Part shown: in pieces, positions 30,786 through 39,730 of the stretch
How positions within the stretch are numbered: position 1 is the stretch's first letter
How the letters are laid out: each line of letters begins with the position of its first letter
Source: Micromonospora sp. WMMD1082
Lineage (GTDB): Bacteria > Actinomycetota > Actinomycetes > Mycobacteriales > Micromonosporaceae
Assembly: GCF_029626175.1 (NCBI RefSeq)
Contig: NZ_JARUBM010000002.1
Location: forward strand, 7,234,501 to 7,298,500
Direction: 5' to 3'
Length of the DNA stretch: 64,000 bases
Notes under the pieces: model-generated
Seen by the model: only the letters and a program-made list of their open reading frames with translations
The model's database searches: none
What the model was told of the DNA's origin: nothing
Program-made: the position numbers and the translations under genes

Positions 30786-33269
30786 CTAGTTGCGGTCGAA
30801 TTGGTGGCCAATGACGGTGGGGCCGAGCATGACGGCGAAGCCGGAGCCATCGCGGCGCGGGTCGGCGGCGGGCAGCTCGACCGGCTCGCCGGTGGCGGTG
30901 GAGCCGACCGGGCGCGGGCCGACCCAGGCGACGACCACGTCGGCCTCACCCTTGAGGAACCGCTGCGCGCGCACCCCGCCGGTCGCCCGCCCCTTCGCCG
31001 GGTACGCGGCCAGCGGCGTCACCTTGACCGTCGCGCCGGTCGAGGTGACCACCATCGGGTCGCCGTGCTCCGGATCGTCGGTCCGGACCGCGCCGAAGAA
31101 GACCACCTGCGCCCCGGCCGGCAGGGCGACCCCGGCCATCCCGCCGCCCTTGAGGCCCTGCGGGCGGATCGTCCCGGCGGGGAACCGCAGCAGCGAAGCC
31201 GCGCTGGTCAGGAACGCCAACGTCTCGGCGCCGTCGGTCAGCCAGGTCGCGCCCACCACCTCGTCACCCTCGCGCAGCCCGATCACCTCGAACTCGTCGG
31301 AGCGCACCGGCCAGTCGGGGGCACACACCTTCACCACGCCCTGCCGGGTGCCGAGCGCCAGCCCGGGCGACCCCTCGGCGGACGGGCCGAGCGGCGCCAC
31401 GCCGACCACCGTCTCCCCCGGCTCCAGCGGCACCAGCTCGGCGGCGGACATCCCGCCGCGCAGCGACACCGTGCCGGTCTGCTCGGGCAGCACCGGCAGC
31501 GGCAGCACGTCCACCTTGAACGCCCGACCGGCACTGGTCACCAGCAGCACCCGGCCCCGGGCGGTGGAGTGCACCAGGGCGCGTACCGCATCGTGCTTGA
31601 CCCGGCCGTGCCGGCGGCGCCCCTCGGCGGCCTCCTCCGACTCCGCGGCGGTGCGGGCGACCAGGCCGGTGGCCGACAGGATCACCTGGCACGGGTCGTC
31701 GGCCACCTCCAGCGGGCCCGCCGGCGCGGACGCGGCCAGCACCTCCTTGAGATCGCCGTCGACCAGGGTGGTCCGCCGGGGCGCGGCGAACTGCTTGACC
31801 ACGGCGGCCAGTTCGTCGGAGACGACCTTCTTCAGCACGTTCTCGTCGTCGAGGATGGTGGACAGCTCGGCGATCTCCGCGCGCAGCTTCTCCTGCTCGG
31901 CCTCCAGCTCCAGCCGGTCGTACTTGGTCAGCCGGCGCAGCGGAGTGTCCAGGATGTAGCTCGCCTGGATCTCGGAGAGCTTGAACTGGCGCATCAGGCC
32001 ACTCTTCGCCGCCTGGGCGTCCTCGCTGGCCCGGATCAGCTTGACCACCTTGTCGATGTCGAGCAGGGCGATCAGCAGGCCGTCGACCAGGTGCAGCCGT
32101 TCCTCCCGCTTACGCTTACGGTACGCGCTGCGCCGGCTCACCACCTCGTAGCGGTGGGCCAGGAACACCTCCAACAGCTCCTTGAGCCCGAGGGTGCGCG
32201 GCTGACCGTCGACCAGCACCAGATTGTTGACGCCGAACGACTGCTCCAGCGGGGTGAGCCGGTACAGGTCGGCCAGCAGCGCCTGCGGGTTCACCCCGAC
32301 CTTGCACTCGATGACCAGGCGGGTGCCGCTCTCCCGGTCGGTGAGGTCCTTGACGTCGGCGATCCCGGTGAGCCGCTTGGTCTTGGTCACCTCGTTGGTG
32401 ATCGCGGCGATGATCTTCTCTGCGCCGACCCCGTACGGCAACTCGACCACGGTGATGGCCTGCCGGCCCCGGCTGCCCTCCAGCGGCCCGATCTCCACCT
32501 TGCCGCGCATCCGCACCACACCACGACCGGTCTCGTACGCCCGGCGCACCTCGTCGAGGCCGAGCAACAGACCGCCGGTGGGCAGGTCGGGGCCGGGCAC
32601 GAACTCCATCAGCCTGTCGAGCGTGGCGGTCGGGTGCCGGATCAACCAGCGGGCCGCCGAGACGACCTCGCCCAGGTTGTGCGGGATCATGTTGGTGGCC
32701 ATCCCGACGGCGATCCCGGAGGTGCCGTTGACCAGCAGGTTCGGGAAGGCCGCCGGCAGCACGGTGGGCTGGGTCAGCGAGCCGTCGTAGTTGGGCTCGA
32801 CGTCGACGGTCTCCTCGCCCAACTCGCCGACGAGCAGCATCGCCTCCCGCGACATCCGCGCCTCGGTGTAGCGCGCCGCTGCCGGTCCATCGTCTGGGCT
32901 TCCATAATTTCCATGCCCGTCGATGAGTGGCACGTTGAGCGAGAAGTCCTGCGCCAACCGGACCATCGCGTCGTAGATCGCGGTGTCGCCGTGCGGGTGG
33001 TAGCGGCCCATCACGTCGCCGACCACGCGGGCCGACTTGACGTAGGCCCGGTCCGGCCGGAAGCCCGACTCGTGCATGGAGTAGAGGATGCGCCGGTGCA
33101 CCGGCTTGAGGCCGTCGCGGGCGTCGGGCAGGGCGCGGGAGTGGATGACCGAGAAGGCGTACTCCAGGTAGGAGTCGGAGACCTCGGTGGTCAGCGGGTT
33201 GTCGATGATCCGCGCGCCGGCCCGGTCGAACGCGGAGTGGTCGACCTTCGTTTCCTTACGCCGTGCCAT
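30786..33269 (-). CDS. parC: DNA topoisomerase IV subunit A
   Basis: 827 residues. SRALPDARDGLKPVHRRILYSM, then MGRYHPHGDTAIYDAMVRLAQD (the quinolone-resistance region), then AARYTEARMS with the catalytic Tyr134 define the breakage-reunion subunit. A long C-terminal half of beta-pinwheel repeats follows. It forms the A2B2 enzyme that unlinks daughter chromosomes with the ParE subunit, encoded 31 bp upstream on the same strand. A short stretch (about 32890-32930) encoding HGNYGSPDDG uses codons such as AAT, TAT and GGA that are rare in the rest of the gene. GyrA is the alternative, but pairing with this ParE-type gene and the absence of a gyrB-gyrA order near dnaA favour parC. Confidence 0.85.
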   Translation of the reverse strand: MARRKETKVDHSAFDRAGARIIDNPLTTEVSDSYLEYAFSVIHSRALPDARDGLKPVHRRILYSMHESGFRPDRAYVKSARVVGDVMGRYHPHGDTAIYDAMVRLAQDFSLNVPLIDGHGNYGSPDDGPAAARYTEARMSREAMLLVGELGEETVDVEPNYDGSLTQPTVLPAAFPNLLVNGTSGIAVGMATNMIPHNLGEVVSAARWLIRHPTATLDRLMEFVPGPDLPTGGLLLGLDEVRRAYETGRGVVRMRGKVEIGPLEGSRGRQAITVVELPYGVGAEKIIAAITNEVTKTKRLTGIADVKDLTDRESGTRLVIECKVGVNPQALLADLYRLTPLEQSFGVNNLVLVDGQPRTLGLKELLEVFLAHRYEVVSRRSAYRKRKREERLHLVDGLLIALLDIDKVVKLIRASEDAQAAKSGLMRQFKLSEIQASYILDTPLRRLTKYDRLELEAEQEKLRAEIAELSTILDDENVLKKVVSDELAAVVKQFAAPRRTTLVDGDLKEVLAASAPAGPLEVADDPCQVILSATGLVARTAAESEEAAEGRRRHGRVKHDAVRALVHSTARGRVLLVTSAGRAFKVDVLPLPVLPEQTGTVSLRGGMSAAELVPLEPGETVVGVAPLGPSAEGSPGLALGTRQGVVKVCAPDWPVRSDEFEVIGLREGDEVVGATWLTDGAETLAFLTSAASLLRFPAGTIRPQGLKGGGMAGVALPAGAQVVFFGAVRTDDPEHGDPMVVTSTGATVKVTPLAAYPAKGRATGGVRAQRFLKGEADVVVAWVGPRPVGSTATGEPVELPAADPRRDGSGFAVMLGPTVIGHQFDRN

Positions 33270-33300
33270 GGCTCAGCTTTCCTTCCGAAGGGCCCGGTGG

Positions 33301-35448
33301 TCAGGCGTCGATGGCGTCGCGGTCGACGCGGTCGGCGGAGTCGATCAACCAGTTGCGGCGCGGCTCGACCTTCTCCCCCATCAGCAGTTCGAGGATCCGC
33401 TCGGCGGCCTCGACGTCGTCCAGGGTGATCCGGCGTACCGTCCGGGTGGCCGGGTTCATCGTGGTCTCCCACAGCTCGTCGGCGTTCATCTCGCCGAGAC
33501 CCTTGAACCGGGGCACCGGGCTGACGATCTGCTTGCCGGCCCTCTCCAGCTTGCGCACCGTCGCCTCCATCTCCGCCTGGGTGTAGGTGTAGACGGTCTC
33601 CGGGTTACGCCCCCGCGTGGTGATCTTGTGCAGGGGTGGCATCGCGGCGTAGAGCCGGCCCGCCTCGATCAGCGGCCGCAGGTAGCGGGCGAAGAGGGTG
33701 ATCAGCAGCGTCCGGATGTGGGCGCCGTCGACGTCGGCGTCGGCCATGATGAGCACCCGCCCGTACCGCATCGAGGACAGGTCGAAGGTGCGCCCGGAGC
33801 CGGCCCCGAGCACCTGCACGATCGCCGAGCACTCGGCATTGTCCAGCACCTGCTGGAGGTTGGCCTTCTGCACGTTGAGGATCTTGCCGCGAATCGGAAG
33901 AAGCGCCTGATATTCCGCAGAACGGGCAAGTCGACCTGTGCCCAATGCGCTGTCGCCTTCCACGATGAACAATTCACTTCTATCGATGCCCGAAGCGCGG
34001 CAGTCGACCAGCTTGGGCGGCATGGCCGCGCCCTCCAGGGCGGTCTTGCGGCGGGCGGCGTCCTTCTGCTGCTTCTGGGTGAGGCGCACCCGGGCGGCGT
34101 CGACGATCTTCTGGAGGACCGTGCGGGCCTCGGTCTTCGTCTTGCGATCGTCCAGCCAGGACTTGAGGTGCTGCTCGACCACGCCCTGCACGACCTTGGT
34201 GACGCCGGCGGTGGAGAGCTCGTCCTTGGTCTGCGAGGTGAACTGCGGCTCGGGCACCCGGACGTGCACCACCGCGGTCATGCCCTCCAGGACGTCGTCC
34301 AGGGTGGGCGCGTCCTCCTTGGCCTTGAGCAGCCCACGGGTGTTGCGTACGGCGTCCGCGAGCGTACGCGCCAGCGCCCGCTCGAAGCCCTTGCGGTGGG
34401 TGCCGCCGTGCGCGTTGCGGATGGTGTTGGTGAAGCACTCGACGGTGCGCTCGTAGCCGGTGCCCCAGCGGAACGCCACCTCGACCTCGGCGCGCCGCTG
34501 CACGTTGGACTGCATGACGCCGTTGGCGTCGGCGGCGTTCTCCCGGTAGCTCCCCTCGCCGGTGACCAGCAGGGTGCCGGAGACGGGCCGGTCGCCGACC
34601 GGGGCGAGGAACTCCACCATGTCGGTGAGCCCGTCGGGGTAGTGGAACCGCTCCTCGGTCGGCTCCTCGACGGTGCGGTCGCGCAGGGTGTAGCTGACCC
34701 CGGGCACCAGGAAGGCGGTGTGGCGCAGCTTGGCCCGCACCGCGTCGTGGTCCAGCGCGGCACCGGTCTCGAAGTAGCGGGGGTCGTACCAGTAGCGGAT
34801 CGAGGTGCCGGTGCGCTGGCCGCGCTTTGTCGCGCCGACGACCTGGAGGCCGGGCCCGGGGGTGAACGGCGCGTCGGGGCCGTCGCCGTCGAAGACGCCC
34901 GGTACGCCGTGCCGGAACGACATGGCGTGGATCTTGCCGCCCCGGCGGACGGTGACGTCGAACCGGAGCGACAGCGCGTTGACCGCCGAGGCACCCACGC
35001 CGTGCAGGCCGCCGGAGGTCTTGTAGCCGGAGCCGCCGAACTTGCCGCCGGCGTGCAGGCGGGTGAGCACCAGCTCGACGCCGGAGATGCCGGAGCGGGC
35101 GTGCACGTCGGTGGGGATGCCCCGGCCGTCGTCGTCGACCTGCACCGAGCCGTCGGCGTGCAGGGTGACCTCGATCTTTGTCGCGTGGCCGGCGACACCC
35201 TCGTCGGTGGAGTTGTCGAGGATCTCGTTGACGAGGTGACCCACACCACGGCTGTCGGTGGAGCCGATGTACATGCCGGGCCGCTTGCGAACGGCGTCCA
35301 GCCCCTCAAGGTGGGTGAGGTCGTCGGCCCCGTACAGGGTCTCAGGCTCTGCGGTCAACTGGTCGTACTCCCCGGTCTCGGCGATGTGCTGCCCCGCACC
35401 GTCGGCGGTCGGCCCGGCGCGGGCACGCCGCAGCGAGCGTAGCCGCAC
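33301..35448 (-). CDS. parE: DNA topoisomerase IV subunit B
   Basis: 715 residues with the GHKL ATPase fold: VRKRPGMYIGST, NEILDNSTDEG, DDDGRGIPTDVH and GGLHGVGASAVNAL. The TOPRIM domain follows with IVEGDSALGTGRL and MADADVDGAHIRTLL, then the C-terminal LGEMNADELWETTMNP. It powers strand passage for ParC. The exact start is uncertain: a TTG at 35358 would begin at LTAEPETLYG, closer to usual ParE N-termini, while the longer frame begins at 35448. A ~105-bp block (about 33890-33995) covering the SELFIVEGDS to LLPIRG core uses AGA, AGT, CTT, TCT and ATT codons unlike the rest of the gene. Confidence 0.88.
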   Translation of the reverse strand: MRLRSLRRARAGPTADGAGQHIAETGEYDQLTAEPETLYGADDLTHLEGLDAVRKRPGMYIGSTDSRGVGHLVNEILDNSTDEGVAGHATKIEVTLHADGSVQVDDDGRGIPTDVHARSGISGVELVLTRLHAGGKFGGSGYKTSGGLHGVGASAVNALSLRFDVTVRRGGKIHAMSFRHGVPGVFDGDGPDAPFTPGPGLQVVGATKRGQRTGTSIRYWYDPRYFETGAALDHDAVRAKLRHTAFLVPGVSYTLRDRTVEEPTEERFHYPDGLTDMVEFLAPVGDRPVSGTLLVTGEGSYRENAADANGVMQSNVQRRAEVEVAFRWGTGYERTVECFTNTIRNAHGGTHRKGFERALARTLADAVRNTRGLLKAKEDAPTLDDVLEGMTAVVHVRVPEPQFTSQTKDELSTAGVTKVVQGVVEQHLKSWLDDRKTKTEARTVLQKIVDAARVRLTQKQQKDAARRKTALEGAAMPPKLVDCRASGIDRSELFIVEGDSALGTGRLARSAEYQALLPIRGKILNVQKANLQQVLDNAECSAIVQVLGAGSGRTFDLSSMRYGRVLIMADADVDGAHIRTLLITLFARYLRPLIEAGRLYAAMPPLHKITTRGRNPETVYTYTQAEMEATVRKLERAGKQIVSPVPRFKGLGEMNADELWETTMNPATRTVRRITLDDVEAAERILELLMGEKVEPRRNWLIDSADRVDRDAIDA

Positions 35449-35652
35449 GCTCCGACAACCCGTACGGACACCCGCACGGCACGCCGGGGCCGCTGCTGGC
35501 GGGACCTGTCGCGGTCAACGCCCCGTCGTCCGGCCTTATGCCCGGCACCGGCGTCCACCGGTGGTCGGGCAGCGCGGTCGGGCAGCCGAGATTTAACCCC
35601 CACCTGACCCACAGATCACAAGTGTTTCCCCCTGTTGACGTGCGTCACACAC

Positions 35653-35669
35653 GCGTGATGTCATCACGC
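35653..35669. promoter_or_regulatory. 8-1-8 perfect palindrome before SGNH gene
   Basis: GCGTGATG-T-CATCACGC lies 43 bp upstream of the ATG at 35712 and just downstream of TTGACG (35635-35640). It is shaped like a GntR-type operator and could control the secreted hydrolase. The regulator is not known. Confidence 0.4.
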
Positions 35670-35711
35670 ACCAGAGGATCTTTCATATTTCTATGAACGG
35701 ATGGGCAGCCC

Positions 35712-36971
35712 ATGTCCGGGATTCGTCGTACCGTCGGCGCGATGGCCCTGGCCATCGCCACGGCGACCCTCTCCGCCGCCGTCGCGGCACCCGCCCCCGC
35801 CTCGGCGGCGCCACCCACGGCGGCGATCGCCCTCGGCGACAGCTTCATCAGCGGCGAGGGGGCCGGCGCCTACCAACCGGTGGTCAACGCGGCCGGCGTC
35901 GCACAGGGCTTCCCCGGGTGGACCGCGCCGAACAGCAACGCCTTCTTCTGCCACCGCTCCGGCAACGCCTCGCTGCACACGGCGTCGCTGCCGGGCATCC
36001 AGGACCGGTTCAACCTGGCCTGCTCCGGCGGCCAGCCGCACGACATCGCCGCCGCCTCCTCGGCGCGGGCCAATGGCCGGCAGGTCGCCGCCCAGCTCGA
36101 CCAGCTGCGCGCGGTCGCCGCGACCCACGACATCGACCTGGTGCTGATCGGGCTCGGCTCCAACAACAGCTCGTTCACCTTCGGCGGCGTGGCCGAGAAG
36201 TGCGCCAACCGGTTCATCGCCGACGCCTGGACGGGCTGGTGGGAGTTCTGGGCGTACCTGAACGGGCCGGTGGAGCAGAAGCCGTGCGCGGACGCCGACC
36301 TGGCCACCGCCGCCCAGATCAGCGCCGCGACGGCCGAGACCACCGCGGCCGTACGCCAGATCCTGACCACCCTGCGCGAGGTGGACGCCGACGGCCAGCA
36401 CCGGGTGGTGCTACAGGACTACACCAACCCGCTGCCGCTCGACCTGGAGCCCGGCTACCACACGGAGGACAGCCGCGACGACACGCGGGACAAGTTCCGC
36501 GCCCTTGGCGCCGAGCGGTACGCGGCCGGCTGCCCGATCCACCGGGCCAGCCTCGCCCCTGGGCACCGGTTCTCGCAGGGCCTCGGCACCATCGTGCGCT
36601 CCACCCGGGACACCCTCGCCGGCGAGTTCCCCGGTGCCGACCTGGTCTACCTCAACGTGCAGCGCGCCTTCGACGGCGCCCGGCTCTGCGAGAACGCGGG
36701 CAGCCCCACCGGCACGCTGGCCACCCCCATCCGGCTGATGGACAACCCGCCCAACGGCACCTTCGTGACCAGCCTCTCCGGCAAGGACAAGATCGCCATC
36801 CAGCGGATCGCGAACACCTGCGTGAGCCACTTCCAGACGTGCCAGGAGTCGTGGCACCCGAACGCCGCCGGGCACCAGGTGCTGGGCCAGTGCCTGACCG
36901 GCGCGGCCGCCACCGCCGCCCGCTCGGTCGCCTGCGTACGCGCGTCGAACGGCACGGTCACCGTCTCCTGA
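35712..36971 (+). CDS. Secreted SGNH/GDSL-family hydrolase
   Basis: 419 residues. A Sec signal peptide (about residues 1-33, ending ASA) is followed by IALGDSFISGEG, the block I serine of SGNH esterases. LIGLGSNNSSFTF is a variant of block III. SWHPNAAGHQVLGQC near the end provides the catalytic histidine. Several cysteines (FCHRSG, LACSGG, PCADAD, TCVSHFQTCQ) suggest disulfides in an exported protein. It likely cleaves ester bonds in lipids or acylated polysaccharides outside the cell; the substrate is unknown. The 263 bp upstream hold promoters for both this gene and parE. Confidence 0.85.
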   Translation: MSGIRRTVGAMALAIATATLSAAVAAPAPASAAPPTAAIALGDSFISGEGAGAYQPVVNAAGVAQGFPGWTAPNSNAFFCHRSGNASLHTASLPGIQDRFNLACSGGQPHDIAAASSARANGRQVAAQLDQLRAVAATHDIDLVLIGLGSNNSSFTFGGVAEKCANRFIADAWTGWWEFWAYLNGPVEQKPCADADLATAAQISAATAETTAAVRQILTTLREVDADGQHRVVLQDYTNPLPLDLEPGYHTEDSRDDTRDKFRALGAERYAAGCPIHRASLAPGHRFSQGLGTIVRSTRDTLAGEFPGADLVYLNVQRAFDGARLCENAGSPTGTLATPIRLMDNPPNGTFVTSLSGKDKIAIQRIANTCVSHFQTCQESWHPNAAGHQVLGQCLTGAAATAARSVACVRASNGTVTVS

Positions 36972-36984
36972 CCGACCCGTCCCC

Positions 36985-37017
36985 CGCCGCCCGGACCCCG
37001 CTCGGGGCCGGGCGGCG
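36985..37017 (+). terminator. Hairpin terminator after SGNH gene
   Basis: CGCCGCCCGG (36985-36994), a bulged A and CCCCG pair with CGGGG and CCGGGCGGCG (37003-37017). The stem starts 14 bp after the stop codon. Confidence 0.7.
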
Positions 37018-37067
37018 CGCCGGAGGGCAGGCCCCACTCCCCGCTTACCCACCGGTAACCTGGTCGG

Positions 37068-37928
37068 GTGAACACGGAGGTCGAGTACGCCCAGGAGTTC
37101 GTCCAGGTCGAGGGTGCCCGCCTCGGCATCCAGGTCTATCCCGAGCCCGCCGGGGTGGTGGACGCGCCGGTGGTGCTGATCACGCCGGCGATGGGGGTCC
37201 GGGCCCGGTACTACCGGCCGTTCGCCGCCGCGCTGCGCGACGCCGGGCTGGCCGTGGTCGTGGCCGACCTGCGCGGCACCGGTGAGAGCACACCCCGGCC
37301 GGGCCGGGCCTGCCGGTACGGCTACGCAGAGTTGGCCGCCGACATCGGCGCGGTGCGGGCGGCGCTCAAGCCCCGGCTGGGCGGGCGCCGCACCCTGCTG
37401 CTGGGGCACTCCCTCGGTGGGCAGGCCGCCGTGCTGCACCTGGCCCTGCACGGCGAGCACGAGGTGGACGGGTTGGCGCTGGTGGCCGTCGGCATCCCGT
37501 ACTGGCGCGACTTCGCCGGCGCGCGGCGTTACGGCGTGCTGGCGTCCACCCAGGGCATCGCCGCCACCGCCCGGCTGCTCGGCGTCTGGCCCGGGTGGAG
37601 CTTCGGTGGCCGGCAGGCGCGCGGGGTGATGCGGGACTGGGCACACACCGCCCGCACCGGCCGCTTCCCCCGGATGGGCGGGATGGACACCGAGGCGGCG
37701 GTGCGCCGGGTCCGCACGCCCGTGCTGGCGGTCAGCGTGGACGGCGACCAGTACACCCCACCGTCCACACTGGATCGGCTCTGCGCCAAGCTCACCGCGG
37801 CCCCCGTCGAGCGCGAGCACTACCGGGCGCCGGCGGGCGCCGTCGTCGACCACTTCACCTGGGTACGCGCCGCCGGGCCGCTCGCCGCGCGGGTGGCCGA
37901 CTTCGCCGCCACCCTGCCCGTACGCTGA
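37068..37928 (+). CDS. Alpha/beta-hydrolase (serine aminopeptidase/lysophospholipase-like)
   Basis: 286 residues from GTG 37068. VVLITPAMGVRARYYRPFAAAL and VVVADLRGTGESTPRP form the first strands. LLLGHSLGGQAAVLHLAL contains the nucleophile serine in GHSLG. SVDGDQYTPP positions the acid and VVDHFTWVR the histidine. It resembles predicted alpha/beta-hydrolases that mix lipase- and peptidase-like features; no substrate is assigned. It has no signal peptide. It is convergent with the membrane-protein gene that ends at 37950. Confidence 0.85.
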   Translation: MNTEVEYAQEFVQVEGARLGIQVYPEPAGVVDAPVVLITPAMGVRARYYRPFAAALRDAGLAVVVADLRGTGESTPRPGRACRYGYAELAADIGAVRAALKPRLGGRRTLLLGHSLGGQAAVLHLALHGEHEVDGLALVAVGIPYWRDFAGARRYGVLASTQGIAATARLLGVWPGWSFGGRQARGVMRDWAHTARTGRFPRMGGMDTEAAVRRVRTPVLAVSVDGDQYTPPSTLDRLCAKLTAAPVEREHYRAPAGAVVDHFTWVRAAGPLAARVADFAATLPVR

Positions 37929-37949
37929 CGGATCGTCCGGGCGAAGACG

Positions 37950-38492
37950 TTACGGCGCCGGATCGGGCGGACCGGCCCGGCGCCGGGTACGACGTCGGCG
38001 CAGCAGCCTGGCCACGACCATGGGCAGCAGGTGCAGCACGACGAGGAGCGCGACCGTCAACGCGGCGATCTGGCCGACCGAGAGCCCGTGCAGCGCCAAC
38101 ACCAGCCAGGCGCACCCGCCGGTGAGCAGCAGCTGGGTCGCCACCCGCAGTGTCACTCCTCGGGTCGAGGGCTCGGCCGCGTCGGGCCTGGCGGTGCGCC
38201 ACAGCGCCGCCGCCACCGCCGTGATCGCGATCAGCACCGAGAACTGCACCGCCCACCGGGCGGTCGTCCCGACGCTGGCCCCGTTGGTCGTCGAGGGCGC
38301 GGCGATGGTCGAGGCCGCGAACACGAGGAAGGCCGGCGGCCAGGTGAAGACGAAGGCCGTGATCGCGGCCTGCCCGAGCCTTCTCGGCAGACTGGCCTGC
38401 GGCTGGACCTCTTCGCCGAGGCGGGCGATCACGTCGTCGGGGGCCCACACGAGCTTGCGGGCCGAGCCCGGTTCGGGCGTCGGGCGCGACAT
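37950..38492 (-). CDS. Hypothetical membrane protein
   Basis: 180 residues from the ATG at 38492, which I prefer to the longer frame to 38600 whose first residues are arginine-rich and unlikely. About four hydrophobic segments (AAITAFVFTWPPAFLVFAAS, VQFSVLIAITAVAAALW, LLLTGGCAWLVLAL, IAALTVALLVVLHLLPMVV) are followed by a strongly basic tail. I do not recognise the family. It is divergent from the next gene. Confidence 0.6.
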   Translation of the reverse strand: MSRPTPEPGSARKLVWAPDDVIARLGEEVQPQASLPRRLGQAAITAFVFTWPPAFLVFAASTIAAPSTTNGASVGTTARWAVQFSVLIAITAVAAALWRTARPDAAEPSTRGVTLRVATQLLLTGGCAWLVLALHGLSVGQIAALTVALLVVLHLLPMVVARLLRRRRTRRRAGPPDPAP

Positions 38493-38616
38493 GCGGGCCA
38501 GCCTAGTGGTGACGGTGAATCCTTTCCACCCCCGCGCCGCGCCGAACCGGTGACCGGCGATTAGCCGTCCCCGGCGCGGGTAAGCCGCTGCGCCCGACAC
38601 GGCGGAAGGGGACCTG

Positions 38617-39255
38617 ATGTCTGACAGTCACACCGCACTGCGCTCGATGCATGATCTCGGGCTGGCGGCCTGGTTCGGCGGCTCCCTGATGGGGGTCTTC
38701 GGCGTCAACGGTGCCGCGGCCCGGGTCGGCGACTCGACCCAGCGACTCCCGGTGGCCTCCGCCGGCTGGTCACGGTGGACGCCGGTCAACGCGGCGGCCA
38801 TCGGTACCCACCTCGCCGGCGCGGTCGGTGAGCTGGTGACGGAGAGTCCACGGATGGCCGCCCAGTCCGGTGTCGGCCGGGCGAGCGCCGTGAAGACCGC
38901 GCTGACCGTCGGTGCCCTGGCGGTGACCGGCTACAGCCGACTGCTCGGCATGCGGCTGGCCAGGGCCGGCCGGCCGTCGGTCGAGGGCGTCACCGAGCCC
39001 AACCAGCAGACGCCGGCGAACGTGGCGTCCTACCAGCGCCAGCTGAAGATGCTCCAGTGGGCGATTCCGGCGCTGACCGGCGCGCTGATCGTGGTCACCG
39101 CCCGCATGGGTGAACAGCAGAAACCCGGGCAGGTTCTGCGCGGCGTGCTCGGCCGCGCGAACGGCCTGATGCACGCGTCCCGGACGGCGGGCAAGGGTGC
39201 CGGCGGGATGGCGGCGGTGCGGGCGGTCCGGCAGATGGCGATGTCCGGCCGCTGA
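38617..39255 (+). CDS. Conserved actinobacterial membrane-associated protein, unknown function
   Basis: 212 residues with hydrophobic stretches around residues 15-35, 60-72, 90-105 and 148-162. It starts SDSHTALRSMHDLGLAAWFGGSLMGVFGVNGAAARV. GGS and glycine-rich turns suggest a compact helical membrane protein. The C-terminal part is basic. I do not recognise a named domain. AGGGGA precedes the ATG. The next gene, encoding a disordered acidic protein, begins 62 bp downstream on the same strand. Confidence 0.6.
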   Translation: MSDSHTALRSMHDLGLAAWFGGSLMGVFGVNGAAARVGDSTQRLPVASAGWSRWTPVNAAAIGTHLAGAVGELVTESPRMAAQSGVGRASAVKTALTVGALAVTGYSRLLGMRLARAGRPSVEGVTEPNQQTPANVASYQRQLKMLQWAIPALTGALIVVTARMGEQQKPGQVLRGVLGRANGLMHASRTAGKGAGGMAAVRAVRQMAMSGR

Positions 39256-39317
39256 CGGCAGGACCGCGACCGGCCGGACCACCACCGGGTGCCGGCACAC
39301 CGATCAGCGAGGTGGCC

Positions 39318-39704
39318 ATGACCGACAGGGACAGGCAGGACCGGGGACCGCAGGACGTCGCGCCCTGGGGAACCACGGACGGCGTCGACGCCGATCCGCC
39401 GTGGGGCGCCGGTGCGGACTCGCCGATGGACGAGGGCGACGAGGAGACCGCCGTACCCGAGGGCCGGCGCGGCGAGCGGCGGGCGGGTGGCGCGCCCGGG
39501 GGCGACGCGGCGGACCGGCCCGCCGGCCGGCACGGTTTCGGCCCGGTGGAGCCCACCCGTACGCCGGTGGCCGGGCCCGGCGCGCCGCCGGACCCGGCGC
39601 CGTCGCGACGCAGCTTTCCCAACGACGCGGCCGGCGACGACCTACCGGACAACGCGCTGGAGGAGGCGACCGGCATGCACACGGAGGGATCCTGGCACGG
39701 CTGA
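39318..39704 (+). CDS. Hypothetical disordered protein
   Basis: About 128 residues from ATG 39318 (a GTG two codons earlier is possible). It is dominated by Asp, Gly, Arg and Pro, with no hydrophobic core (for example MDEGDEETAVPEGRRGERRAGG), and ends LEEATGMHTEGSWHG. It looks intrinsically disordered. Codon bias is consistent with coding, and the conserved-looking C-terminal tail argues against chance. Function is unknown. Confidence 0.5.
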   Translation: MTDRDRQDRGPQDVAPWGTTDGVDADPPWGAGADSPMDEGDEETAVPEGRRGERRAGGAPGGDAADRPAGRHGFGPVEPTRTPVAGPGAPPDPAPSRRSFPNDAAGDDLPDNALEEATGMHTEGSWHG

Positions 39705-39730
39705 GCCGTGGGCGGTGACCCCGCGTCCGA

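Noticed and set aside
29643..33428. 1261-codon plus-strand open frame across the AlkB-like and parC genes
   Set aside because: It is antisense to parC and out of frame with the AlkB-like gene, lacks any recognisable domain and has the wrong codon-position GC pattern; long antisense frames are normal at this GC content.
33187..35442. 751-codon plus-strand frame opposite parE
   Set aside because: Antisense shadow of parE with repetitive His/Arg/Gly composition.
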